From assembly GCA_014898415.1 (NCBI GenBank), contig RCTD01000002.1, forward strand, positions 2,790,001 to 2,854,000: a stretch of 64,000 nt of DNA, written 5' to 3'. This DNA is from Stromatinia cepivora. Its lineage: Eukaryota; Ascomycota; Leotiomycetes; Helotiales; Sclerotiniaceae. Positions 50,036 through 60,820 of this stretch are shown piece by piece. Both the position numbers and the translations under genes were made by a program. The notes beneath the pieces were generated by a model that worked only from the letters and a program-made list of their open reading frames with translations, searched no databases and had not been told where the DNA came from. Position 1 is the first letter of the stretch; each line of letters begins with the position of its first letter.

Positions 50036-50695
50036 TTTGAACGAAAAATTGGAGGCTTATACTGTCGAACCTCAGTCGAGGGGTGTAGATAGTGCTAGAT
50101 GTTATTTCATCTGTAGACAAGAAGGCAATTTCTGTAATTTTATAAGCAAAAATCTCAGAAAGGAGAGAAGCAGAAAATAATGAGAACACGGAGAAATATG
50201 GAATGGTGTTTTTCTGAGACCCGTAGTCACCATCCCACCAATTCAATTATCCAATCGACTTGATAAAAACAATCTCATAAATTCGAGGCTACCAATCAGA
50301 TACCCTTGCTCTAAAATATTGACCGACACTTCAGATTTCCAATATCAAATAAGATCTACAACTTCATGTTGAGTTACTCGAAAGCTATCCAAGACCTGAG
50401 CGATCTTATCATATCTCATAGGATTGTACCCAGGATCCTTCTTACATTTTGTCAAGTCAAGAGTATCTTCCAAACATCTTCCTAGTCTACCTTCACTCTC
50501 CCCTTAGTCGGTTACTCGGAGAGCTGGGGCGCTGTCAAAAGCAAGGGGAATTCTTCTACAGCAGTTCATTCGATGGAAACACAGGATGATTTCAATGGTG
50601 GTGCAAATATATATTCTTAACCTTTTATATCAAACTTGTGACAAGATTTCAAGTAAGGAGAGACATGATTAAAGCCGAAATATCGTCGCAAATAT

Positions 50696-51678
50696 TCATG
50701 AACAACAAAGTAAATCCTGCAACCACCGAAGCTTAACTCTCAAACGTCCTCCAATATTCTCCAAAGTATTCTCCTCCAAAAAGAAACTCTCAGAACCCTG
50801 GGTGCTGTCTGAATTGGTATTTCTTGACGTCCAGCTCTTCAATTGCTTGATTTTTACAGCACATCCTAGAATAATCTCGAAGGAGGATGTAGACTTTAAC
50901 TGAGGCGCCTCTTGCTTAGGTGGGTCTTGAATCACATCATTAGAATGAAAAAGAAAGGTATGAGGTGGATGAAACGCTTTTACCAGGTGATTCCCATCCA
51001 CTACCTTATCTACAGTCGACTCTTTCGCATCTTCTTCAACTATATAGCTTTCCACTACGTTATACCAACTCGCAGCGATAGCCTCTGTTAAGAATGTCTC
51101 CAAGAGCACCCGTATCAATCCTTGTGCTGCAAAAGGTTCCATTGTGTTTATCATCGAGTAGTTTAAAGATTTGGTATTTTCTGTTGTGACCGGAATGGGA
51201 GGGCGGAAGATGTGCTGGGAGTCTCTGATTGATGTTTCGATGAAGTACCAGGTAAAGCCTTTGTACTCTTCCATGAATTGCTCAACATTGTTCTGATTCA
51301 CAATTCTTTCGTGTACATCATCCACGATTGCAACCATTATTGCTAGTCGGGGAGTTCGATATCCCAAGGCATGCGTGAAGAGTTCCGTTCCAATGTGAAA
51401 TGTTTCCAGCGAGCCGATGTTGTACACCATCACCAAAAAATCAGTCCAATCAGCAGGCCCTTTCTCGAGAAGCCCATCAAGTTGTACAATGCTTGAAATT
51501 TCTTGAATACTCTCATACAAGGGATGGGAACCAATTGACTTTTTGAATGTTAGTTGACAAGCAAATTGCCAATGATGGAAGAGTGTGTACTCACAAGGTA
51601 ATCTAATTGAAGGATACGAGAAGCCATGGAAGTCTTTCCAACATTCCTGTCTCCAAGAAAAGCGATTCTAGTGCTCAT
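50696..51678 (-). CDS. Divergent small GTPase (Ras-like)
   Basis: Exon 1 is 51678-51595 and exon 2 is 51538-50696; the 56-bp intron has GTGAGT and CAACTAACATTCAAAAAG. The product has 308 residues. The start at 51678 places Met just before MSTRIAFLGDRNVGKTS, a canonical P-loop (GDRNVGKT, residues 9-16); an earlier in-frame codon at 51765 would add 29 residues. Beyond the P-loop the usual DxxG and NKxD boxes are not evident: MVAIVDD and FIETS sit where NKxD and SAK are expected. The C-terminal 100 residues are an extension ending LLCCS, with paired Cys that might be lipidated. Nucleotide binding is likely; GTPase activity is uncertain. Confidence 0.7.
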
Positions 51679-51844
51679 GGCGAGAAAGAGGAAAGAGTGA
51701 AAGAGAGGCACTTGGTGCGGAGGGTAATGGCTTGCATTGAGGGCATTTTGTACCTCTGTCACCATAAATCTTGCAAGCCAAAAGTCTGCCGTTCATCAAT
51801 GGCTTCTTGATTTGATGTAAAAACTTAACAGACAATTTGCACTT

Positions 51845-52125
51845 CTCGTCAAATTTGCAAAGAGTTTACGAATATGGTTTAGTTGATTGAGCTGTATGAC
51901 TCTTACAATCTCAACATTCATTAAGCGCGACACGCGACGCACTTTCTGTCACATTTGCAACTAGTTTACCAAAATGGTTTAGTTAACTACGTTCGCGACA
52001 AGTTTACGGAAATGGTTTGGCCAATTGAGCATGAGCTGTATGATCCTTACAATCTCCGCATTCTTTAAGCATGACGCATTTTTCGTCATATCTGCGAAGA
52101 GTTTACCAAAATAGTTTAGTCGTCG
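51845..52125. repeat. Degenerate tandem repeats upstream of the GTPase gene
   Basis: A motif close to GTTTACCAAAATGGTTTAG occurs four times (near 51863, 51964, 52011 and 52100), each preceded by TTTGCAA/TCTGCGAAGAG-like sequence. A longer segment GAGCTGTATGA(C/T)(T/C)CTTACAATCTC occurs twice (near 51891 and 52034). They could be promoter elements or a decayed satellite. Confidence 0.65.
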
Positions 52126-52129
52126 TTAA

Positions 52130-53390
52130 AAAAGTACCTAGCAAGCTGCAGGACCCTTGATATTACATTTTCTGTCAAGGATCGGAGATCTGTGGCCCGG
52201 TTAGACACCTTAGAACATGCTTGCAAATAAGCGAATTATTGCACTATTGTCATATGCTACGACTGATTGGAGTACAATCCACGATACAAGAATATAATGC
52301 GTAGCGCTCACGGTTGGCTTATTGGTTATCACAATAGATCCACGAATGCTGGTTAGAGCTTGTTATATTGATTCTGCAGCTGTGTGTATTCGAACTAAAT
52401 TTCACACGGCGTGTTGGGGACTTGATACACCACTATCACCTTTCATTTACATGGAATACAAACTCCCTGGATACAGGCTATGCTGCAAAGTTGATGATAA
52501 CGATTGAATGAACCATGATTTGAGGGTCTTCTGTGGTGGATTTGTGTCATGCCAAGGTCTACTTCCAATTCGAATACATTCAAAACTAAAATAGGCTACT
52601 AATTTTATCAGCATAGATTCCCTCACCCCTTGAATGAGTAACTTGCTGTGACATAGATGTAGAAATTACTATAGACCTCCTTTGTCTTTTTATTTTCTTT
52701 CTCAATTCTAAAGTTTACATGGTTTTAGTGTGCAATCCTTGCTTTGACTTCGAATGAACTAACCACACTCGTAACAAATAACTTTGAGTCGAAGACTATA
52801 GGTGATATTGTTAGAAAGAAAACTGAAAACATTCGAGGAGGTGACAATTACCCAGTGAAACATTGAATGGTATCACGGCATCGACTTCTTTCATGTGTAG
52901 CCAAAAAGATGTCACACCACTCATTTACTTTGAGTCTTTGATGTCCGCACCATTGAATCTCACGCTCGATCAAACACATCTTTGCATTCTATGAAAAATA
53001 TTTAGATGCAATGGTCATGGTCCCAACTTTTGCAAATTTTCAGGGAAAGACCAACAGTTAAATAGATCTCATAACCACTCTGTTTGCTCCGTTTTTTCCA
53101 GCGCAAACGACGGAAACTAACACGAAATATTAGACCTAGCGCAGTCACTAGGGCTCAAATATTAGACTAGGGGATTAACTATTCTTTCTTTTAGTTTCTA
53201 TCTTCTCGTTTCATCCAGACAAGGGTTTCAAGAAATGCAAGACTAATGGGCATATCATTAATCAATTTATATTCACTAAAAGTTCTACTATCTGTAGAAA
53301 CTATCTTCGGTCTTTTGGTGTAGAACGTCATTGGGTAGGCCTAGATTGCGCAATGAAATCCTTCAAATCCAAAGTATAACAAAATACCAC
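52130..53390. other. Intergenic stretch without supported gene
   Basis: Composition is normal. Short open frames (for example 52322-52507) lack recognisable features. A 20-bp phrase AAATATTAGAC recurs at 53126 and 53158. Confidence 0.45.
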
Positions 53391-53399
53391 CATATGACA

Positions 53400-53760
53400 C
53401 CTATACAGACCAAGATGATGATCACTTATGATTCATGATGATTCTATCATTAACCAATCAAGTTTCCACAAGAACAATATCTGCAGCTCGAAAGTTCAAC
53501 ACCTTGAGAAAACTTACGAGTTCTATGTCCTCCTTTAGTAGCTACATCAACTCGCATTTTGGAAAATGGTTTGAATTCTTTTGGGTCATTGAGACTCTAC
53601 TGTAGGCAATTAATCTTTCGTAAAGAGATTCATTCGACGAGGTAACATACTTACAGCTCAATCGATATTTTTCATTATTGGACAACGAACAACTCGTAAT
53701 CAACGCAGCCTGGCATGCTTGATAGGGAGAAACCAAAGCTTGACGAGCTTCTATGAAAGT
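53400..53760 (-). pseudogene. Possible decayed spliced gene, unidentified
   Basis: A minus-strand segment with coding character (LNDPKEFKPFSKMRVDVATK at about 53520-53580) lies between a GTAAGT-type donor downstream and an upstream intron (GTAAGTATG...CCTACAG). Upstream, NNEKYRLSC reads well too, but no phase joins the two without a stop. It may be a small decayed gene. Confidence 0.3.
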
Positions 53761-54084
53761 TCATCAGTCGTATATACTTTTCGGATTTAGTCATGAAATC
53801 TTCTATCATTTCAAAGGTTTATGGGTAGTATAGATAATAATGCAACAGCACTTGAACAGAAACCACCGTCAGACCGAGATTATGCAACAGGGCCAAACCA
53901 AAATCCACTGACTCAAGGAAAGCGACAAACACCAAAGACATCCTAACAGCAATATAAGTTTTTAATATCTCAAAATCAACACAAGCACTCGGTAGACACA
54001 GGTAATTATGAGAATTTCCTTTGCATTTCCACCAAAGAATGATGCCTACTGCAAAGAGATAATTGACTTCCCCCCTTGAATGTC

Positions 54085-54582
54085 CTACCATTTGTAACCC
54101 TTAACCACATTCCAATCTTCGTCCGCGGTCGGTTGCCAGGATTTTGCCAAAAGCGAAAGCTTTTCTTCGCCAGGATACCAAGCATCCACGTTCGTTGACC
54201 AATCTGCCATCCATTCCTTGATGAGTGTGTTCCATTCCCTACATTTCCATCGTTCTGAAGTCTCCATTCGGGGGTCGCGCAATGCGTAGCTGAATGCTTG
54301 AGTAAGATGTGCCACCAAGGCACCATCTTTCTCACTACACTTGAAGTTTGTGTGTTTAAGTGCTGCCCATTCACCATCGCATGGGTAGCAGACCCAGCCG
54401 TGTAGACCCTTCTTATAATCGTTGTGTGACTCGGGATAACTATTGAACAAAACAAATTTAACTTTGTTCGTTTCGTTCTTAGCCTCGTATATGGTCCGTT
54501 TACGTTCCTGTCCTATGGGGACGGAATCAAGGCAACGAAATGCCATCGGAGCAGGATATTCGAGAAGCTCAGAGCATGCCAT
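54085..54582 (-). CDS. Hypothetical protein, 165 residues
   Basis: Single exon from ATG 54582. A good intron-like unit upstream (GTAAGTTC...CTGACTGACGATTAG, about 54589-54638) could be in the 5' untranslated region; no in-frame ATG exists above it. The sequence is rich in Trp and charged residues (RWKCREW, WMADWSTNVDAW, WNVVKGYKW) and has four Cys. There is no signal peptide or membrane segment. I do not recognise a family. Codon usage and lack of stops suggest a real gene. A short frame overlapping its end (53819-54091) is hydrophobic and probably not a gene. Confidence 0.55.
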   Translation of the reverse strand: MACSELLEYPAPMAFRCLDSVPIGQERKRTIYEAKNETNKVKFVLFNSYPESHNDYKKGLHGWVCYPCDGEWAALKHTNFKCSEKDGALVAHLTQAFSYALRDPRMETSERWKCREWNTLIKEWMADWSTNVDAWYPGEEKLSLLAKSWQPTADEDWNVVKGYKW

Positions 54583-55241
54583 GTCTCTATCTAATCGTCA
54601 GTCAGATTAATCAAAAAACTTCATAAAGAACTTACGGGACGAAGTATTCTCCAAAAGCTCGTTGGTAGAGGACTTCCTTTGACGATAAGAATAGTTTATA
54701 CGAAGTATTGTCGTCTAACTTAGACGACTAGATATATGAAAGGATGAGAGCCACTTCAATCTATCGATGTCGAATATCGGATCGTTTCCGGGTCCTGCTC
54801 GCTTTCGGTTTCGGTGACTGTACGGAAAATGATACACAAATCGGATTTGGACTGGTACATCGATATTACTTGAATAAGACTAGATCAAAATAAAGGAAAG
54901 AGGATGCATGGGTTAAATTAATGTCAATTTTGAGCTCGATAGTGTCGCTTAATATACCTGTGGGTTCGGGGGCTGGTAGGCACAATGCAACCATGTAGCG
55001 ATGGTCGATTTTTCTAATTCATTGACTTTTTCCTCGGGAGGAACATGTAGAATTCTTAGACATAAGATTATCCTATCGACCACCTGCCCCTCGGATTTTC
55101 AATATCCAATCCATAGCGAACTATTACTTTGTTCTCACAGATCTCTTCGACAATTTTGGCTACGCGATTCTACTGTCTCTCATATAGACACTGAGAAATT
55201 CATTATCCAACTCAAGCTCTCCTGATTTTCATTGTTAAACC

Positions 55242-57167
55242 ATGTCTGAGTCAAACCCCTTTGAATCGTTACAAATTCTCACAACCTCTCTCCCGCTCCT
55301 CCTTCGAACATTTCAATCAAAATTTTATGTTTACGTTGATATTGTTTCATTTCTGTATCAGTTTATCTCACAATGGATGCCAATTGAGCATGTAGTTCTG
55401 ATATCTGCTATGTTGGGCATATGTGTTGCTATTCTTTATACCTACCCGCCATACTGTACAGATCGGATTGAGGACGGAGACGACCTGTTCAGACCGGTCT
55501 CTGTATGGTTTCTCAAAAACTATACATTAAACTCCTATAATATCACGATGTCATTACTTGATAATAAGTTATCTGCCAGAGATAACTTGGACCTGAAGTC
55601 AAAGATCGATTACCATGTCGGAAACGGCTGCTTTTGGCTTGGATACAAAATTTGGATTTATCGGGTGACCTACACTGAGTCAAGCGCTCCAAGTGACCCC
55701 GGCAACAGATCTAACAATCAATCGCAAGGAAGCCAAAGAATTATGAACATCGATTGCTATGGGGCCTTTTCCAAAAAAGGAATACACGACCTCGTCTGCC
55801 ATTCTATCGTTATATCTATCCTTAATGATTTGGTACTTAACTCAAAACGCAAAGAGATTCGAATCTTCGAATCATCGGATGCATGGTTATATCGTTTTCG
55901 CGATGAACATTGGAAGTCAACAAACAGAATCCCTAGTCGCCCCCTCAAGTATATATTTATGGATAAGAATGTGAAGGAGAGAATTGTCCACAATTTTGAT
56001 ACTTTCTACTCGGAGAAAAATGAGGACAAGAAGTTATTCGAAGAACTAGGATCCAAGCACAAACTTGTGTATATGCTAGAAGGAGAGTCAAGTACAGGAA
56101 AAACAAATGTCATTACGAGTTTGGCTCATCGTTATAGTTCTAATCTGTGTTGGGTCAACCTGCAGAAACAGGATGAGGAAGATCTAAAAATAATATTGCA
56201 GTGTGTTCCTAAGTCATCAATGATCGTTTTCGAAGATATCAAGCCGAGTACTTTTCGAGAGTATAAACCCGAATCGAACGAAGGATTTCCATTGTCAACC
56301 TTTTTGAATATACTTGATGGTCTGATATCTCCTGAAGGGAACATCATTATCATGACAACCAACTATTTCCAAGAACTTCATGACTTCTCTCCGGAACTGC
56401 TTCGTGAAGGTCGAGTGGATGAAATTGTCAAATTCAAGCACATTGACAAGGAACAGGCGACAAGCATGTTCCATGCGTATACCAACCCAGAAACGGAATT
56501 TACAGAATTAGCCTCTGAATCTCTTGAACAAGGAGAGAAATTTGGAAAGCTTCTCGATGGAATGAAAGTCAGAGATTCCGCGGTACAAAAGTATCTTCTT
56601 AGATGGATAAGAGACTCCAAGGGAGCATTTGATCATGCAGAGGAATGGCTGGAGAATCTTTTGGCTGAAAAATCTGACAAAACCAAAACACATAACAATG
56701 AGGCATCGCATGGACTTACAATGATGAATGATATCAAGACTTTGGAAGAGACCGGACAGCTGAAAGATAGTGTGATGGTGGATAGAAGCAGGTTGGGTAC
56801 TGATGATAAAGAGGTGGATAAGAGTAGAATGGCAGATGATGTTAAGATGGTGGATGAGAGCAATTCGTTAAGTGATGGCAAGGTGAGGACTGAAAGTAGA
56901 CTGGCAGATGATACTAAGATCGTGGATGAGAGCAATTCGTTAAGTGATGGCAAGGTGGGGACTGAAAATAGACTGGCAGATGATACTAAGATCGTGGATG
57001 AGAGCAATTCGTTAAGTGATGGCAAGGTGGGGACTGAAAATAGACTGGTAGATGATACAGAGACCGCCGGCGAAATCAAGGTGGAAGATGTGAGTGGCAT
57101 TAAAACAAAGTGGTGGATGAAACCGATTGAACGTGTAAGATCAAGGAGAAATAAAACAGGTAGCTGA
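55242..57167 (+). CDS. BCS1-like AAA ATPase
   Basis: Intronless, 641 codons, ATG in context AACCATGTCTG. One membrane segment (about 50-68) near the N-terminus and a following BCS1_N-like region (about 80-270) resemble mitochondrial BCS1-type proteins. The AAA core has Walker A GESSTGKT (281-288), in place of GPPGTGKS/T, Walker B MIVFED (327-332), then STFLNILDGL (352-361), sensor MTTN (371-374) and LLREGRVDEIV (387-396) with the Arg pair expected near the subunit interface. The tail (about 510-605) contains three copies of a 25-residue acidic repeat with DESNSLSDGKV. Classical BCS1 translocates folded Rieske protein; this is one of the many divergent fungal paralogs and its client is unknown. 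Confidence 0.85.
   Translation: MSESNPFESLQILTTSLPLLLRTFQSKFYVYVDIVSFLYQFISQWMPIEHVVLISAMLGICVAILYTYPPYCTDRIEDGDDLFRPVSVWFLKNYTLNSYNITMSLLDNKLSARDNLDLKSKIDYHVGNGCFWLGYKIWIYRVTYTESSAPSDPGNRSNNQSQGSQRIMNIDCYGAFSKKGIHDLVCHSIVISILNDLVLNSKRKEIRIFESSDAWLYRFRDEHWKSTNRIPSRPLKYIFMDKNVKERIVHNFDTFYSEKNEDKKLFEELGSKHKLVYMLEGESSTGKTNVITSLAHRYSSNLCWVNLQKQDEEDLKIILQCVPKSSMIVFEDIKPSTFREYKPESNEGFPLSTFLNILDGLISPEGNIIIMTTNYFQELHDFSPELLREGRVDEIVKFKHIDKEQATSMFHAYTNPETEFTELASESLEQGEKFGKLLDGMKVRDSAVQKYLLRWIRDSKGAFDHAEEWLENLLAEKSDKTKTHNNEASHGLTMMNDIKTLEETGQLKDSVMVDRSRLGTDDKEVDKSRMADDVKMVDESNSLSDGKVRTESRLADDTKIVDESNSLSDGKVGTENRLADDTKIVDESNSLSDGKVGTENRLVDDTETAGEIKVEDVSGIKTKWWMKPIERVRSRRNKTGS
56838..57058 (+). repeat. 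Three 75-bp coding tandem repeats
   Basis: The units share GAGAGCAATTCGTTAAGTGA and differ at few positions; they encode the acidic C-terminal repeats of the AAA protein. Near identity points to recent slippage or recombination. Confidence 0.9.
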
Positions 57168-57332
57168 GCAGTACCAACAGTTTCAGATTGAAATCATGGA
57201 ATGTTCAAGTTTGGAATTTGATAGTTGGGAGTATGAACATATTTTGAAAAGAAATAATATGATGGGATCATTATTCTAATGAAATTTCGTCAAACCATGC
57301 CGTTTCTAAATGCACTGCGGAAGCCAAGTATT

Positions 57333-57884
57333 TTAAATTTTGACCAGTTCCTTACAATCATTGTCCTCAAAAGACATTTCATCCCTAATCGGACTCCCCA
57401 CGTCCTCATTGTCTAAAAGAGTCACAGAGTCATCGTCCCTCACAAGAGTTAATTCTTGGTTTAGGCGGTTCATTGACTCTTGGAATTTGGCTCTTGCTTC
57501 TTGAAGTCTCAACTTTGTTTGCTCCAGCTTCTCTTGTCTCGCTTCAGCAGTCAAACCAGTGACATTGTCCCCATCATTAAGCCCTCCCGCAATACCTCCG
57601 TGTGAGAAACCACTCTTTGCGGTAGGGATATGGTGAAAGATCAAAGTCCCATCGTTTCTTGCAGTGATATTCATGGTTCCAGGTGATGGAATGTCAAATG
57701 TATATTTATATGATCGAGTTGTAGGAGGAGGGCTTGGTTCTTGATCGATGGGCCGATATGCTGGTAAGCCATCATGGTAGATGACCTTGTCTGCCTTTCT
57801 GAAAGAGAAAAATGGGAAAAGGCACATATTTCTATTGATTTTTGTCAAATGGATATCGGGATGACAGAAAAGACTGTACTCACG
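57333..57884 (-). CDS. Coiled-coil hypothetical protein, 5' end uncertain
   Basis: The main exon is 57798-57333. An intron with GTGAGT (57883) and TTTTTCTCTTTCAG (ending 57799) fits well, but the upstream exon has no in-frame ATG before a stop, so the start is unresolved; it may lie in a further exon. Translation begins KADKVIYHDGLPAYRP and has a Pro-rich piece, a Gly-rich middle and a coiled coil (TAEARQEKLEQTKLRLQEAR and on, about 45 residues), with an acidic tail. No catalytic motif is visible. The gene converges with the AAA ATPase gene (165 bp between ends). Confidence 0.55.
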   Translation of the reverse strand, partial: REYSLFCHPDIHLTKINRNMCLFPFFSFRKADKVIYHDGLPAYRPIDQEPSPPPTTRSYKYTFDIPSPGTMNITARNDGTLIFHHIPTAKSGFSHGGIAGGLNDGDNVTGLTAEARQEKLEQTKLRLQEARAKFQESMNRLNQELTLVRDDDSVTLLDNEDVGSPIRDEMSFEDNDCKELVKI

Positions 57885-58396
57885 TATGTATCAAGGTTTC
57901 TTGGGTTTTTCGATTCTGTCTTTGTTATTGTGTAATGCTTGGGTTTTTAACATTTCAATATTCTTATGGCCATGCATCTTTTTATATAATATGGTAAGTC
58001 ATACTGGAAACAAAATACCGTGAACGGTAAACGGATTACCGTTAATCAGTCATCTGTATCAAGTTAGATCTTTGTATTGTTAGTCTACAAGTATCTGACC
58101 AATAATACTTTCCCATCGGGAGATAATCTATATGACAAGGATGGGAAGCTTGGAAAATGGAAACCTTTCCAGCCGAAGATTAATAGATTGACCAATCAAA
58201 CTATCAAAAATAACACCTTCGGTATCTGGAAATAGCTGGTGATTGGACGTTCAAACATTGCATTAATAAAGTTGTGGTGGAGTAAACCAGGAATTGTGGA
58301 ACATTTATTTTGTTACTATTTTCGTTATTTTTAAATTAATAGGACTCTTAATTGGATGAATCTAGACACCAGAGTCCGTCATCTTTGGTTGTACAG
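57885..58396. other. Intergenic stretch, no gene seen
   Basis: Normal composition with an imperfect palindrome near 58017-58045 (CCGTGAACGGTAAACGG...ACCGTTAATC). Otherwise featureless. Confidence 0.5.
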
Positions 58397-60406
58397 TTAA
58401 ACAATTTCCCTCACATCCATTTTTTTCCAATCTTGAACCTCATCTGCCTTCTCATCTGCCTCTTCCAAAGTTTCGAGTTGATCTGATGCTCCTGATCTCC
58501 ATTCGATCAATCTGTCGTTCCTTGAAGATCTTCTTGCAGATCTTTTTCTGGAGCGTGTATAATTATTTGTGTACTCAAGTTGTGATCGCTGTAGACGTCT
58601 TCCTCTAGTATTGAATCGTGTGGGAAACTTTATGGCCTCCATTTCAATTTGATCCCATGATTTAGAAGTGACTCCCGAGTGAATGTGGTGCACTCCATGT
58701 GGTTGATACTCAACTTCAGCAAACTCAACATCATCATACTCCTTCAGGGTTTCGATCACTATGTTGCGGAGTACATGAGTGAATCCAGATGTTCCACAAA
58801 CTATATTAGATTGAGTTTGGCTTTATGATGAATAGGGGTGAATTATTAGGCATACCAGCGACTTTAGATCTCCCAGTAGATCTCTGTACTTGTTTGGTTA
58901 TGAATCCTTCAATTATTGGGATTGGTTGTTGTTGCTCTACAAATCTCCAATGAGCATCTTCCACGATAGGTGGAGGTTTCAGCATCTTGTGTGGATAAAA
59001 ACAAGTGCAATTAAGGAATATCTGCAACAGTAAGTCAGCACTCATTTCATCATACATCAGCCCAAGGTGATGCACCTTCTCCGAGTCTCTCATTTGTAGA
59101 TCCACAAGCCAATCTGATATCCAGTCTTGCTGACAATTATCTTCAAGGATCCAATACAGATCGATTTTTCTTGTAAGAAGACCTTGTCTGTATGACTCGT
59201 GACTTTTATCCTTATTTACCCTACGATAGGTTAAACTTCTAACGTATGGAATTATTCCAGCGATTCCGATTCCCTTTGCTACAAGGATAACATTTTCGAA
59301 ATCCTCCAATCTCAGATCTTTTCCATAAGGCCCATCCATCACAACCCTACGTATTGAGCCCCGTCCAATCAAATCTGAGGTCAAGCCATTGCTAGGCTCG
59401 ATCAAAAAGGAAAGCTTAGTAGCCTTCATGAAATCGTCCCACCATACAATCACGAATGGATGTGCTTGGAAACATCGACGAACACCCATATCCGACAGGA
59501 ACAGATACATGTATTGGCCTGGGTGTATTTTCATAGGCCTTTTAAGTAGGACCGTCAATCTTATTGCACTGACAGTTCTCGTTTTCGAGTCGTCATAATA
59601 GTGAAAAATATCTGCTTGCAGTATTGAAGAACTACCGACACCACCGACATTATCGTAAAACATCTTTCCCCACCGCATTATGGCATTCAAAGACCACAAG
59701 GATAGGGCAATTATCAGAAACATACTATGAGTTAAACCAAAGTGTACCACATATTCCATTAGAACAATAATAACGACAAAAGCTAACAGAAAATAGATCT
59801 TGAAGAATACTTCAAACATCAATCTCCGCAAAAAGAACAACGATATAATTAGCAAGAGGGATAATGCAGATGCAGCCTGTGATTGTATTAGAGAGAGGGA
59901 TATGCAATACTATATTTACTCACAGAAATTCCAGAAATTTGAGATGAATTGAAGGTCCATAGCTGACCAGCAGCTATAGCAAATCCAACATACAAAAGAC
60001 TTTGAACAATGACAACCCGACCGATCCAGTGATATGCTATATAATAAGAATGAATAGAGATACCAATAAAATTAACCAACATGTTGATCCGGCCGCCCAA
60101 AAATAGCAGCACAATATTGATCGAGACCATAATCCCCGCACGAAAGATAACATCGGACATAGTATTTACACCAAAACCCATACAAAAGCCATTGATACCC
60201 AAATATCCCCCGACAAATAAGCCTTACAATCTTGTGACACCAGTCCAATATCTACACTGAACAAATAAGGGGTATATGAAATGCCTCAAAACTAGCACCT
60301 GGAACCGTGCCATAAAGAAAGTAGAACCGATATAGCCAATTCAATAAATGATTAGGAGAACTACTATTGCGGCCAAAGAGATTGCGTACCACTGTGTCAA
60401 GTTCAT
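58397..60406 (-). pseudogene. FRE-type ferric/cupric reductase, inactivated
   Basis: Exons 60406-59924, 59876-58856 and 58800-58397 (introns with GTGAGT/CACAG and GTATGC/ATAG) give 635 codons in one frame, interrupted by TGA at 60343-60341 (codon 22) and TAA at 60226-60224 (codon 61). Domain order is right for FRE proteins: N-terminal membrane helices, FAD site HPGQY (279-283) and AHPF, NAD(P)H sites DGPYG (342-346) and GIGIAGIIP (363-371), and C-terminal VAVCGTSG. The four heme-ligand His positions, two pairs spaced 14 apart, are all Tyr: 125/139 and 189/203. All lesions are C-to-T or G-to-A at CpA sites. Active relatives reduce iron or copper at the plasma membrane. Confidence 0.85.
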
Positions 60407-60820
60407 AATTTTGAAATGAAATGATGATGATAATTTTTTGTTTAGGTGATTAAGATAACCTTCCATGAAATGAGATTATAAGTGTTTTTTTCTTGAAACT
60501 CGAAAGGGACCATGGGTAAATCCCGAAGCAAAGATCTAGCAGCAGTCATGATGATGGTTCAACCAACTCCCGTATCTTGAAGTTCGGCTTTCGGAAACAA
60601 GTGATGGGCTGCATAAGCGCCTGCCTGCAACAACATGGTTAGTCATGTTATGACGCGCGCGGCTTTACAAACTCTATTTTTGACTACCAACAACACTTGA
60701 TTACATTTAAAGAGTCGAACGGTATTTCGGATATTCGAAAGCCAATTCTTCGGGCTTTCGAAATCAGTTTATTGACTCTCTGCTTCTCAGAAAAATACCA
60801 ATTCTTTTCACACTTCCAGA

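Noticed and set aside
49681..50246. Alternative long frames overlapping the five-finger C2H2 gene
   Set aside because: The C2H2 frame with perfect zinc-finger spacing is clearly the real one; the others arise from its repeats.
56633..57100. Minus-strand 155-codon frame opposite the AAA ATPase tail
   Set aside because: It is a mirror of the 75-bp coding repeats and has only Ser/Leu/Pro repeats without a start context.
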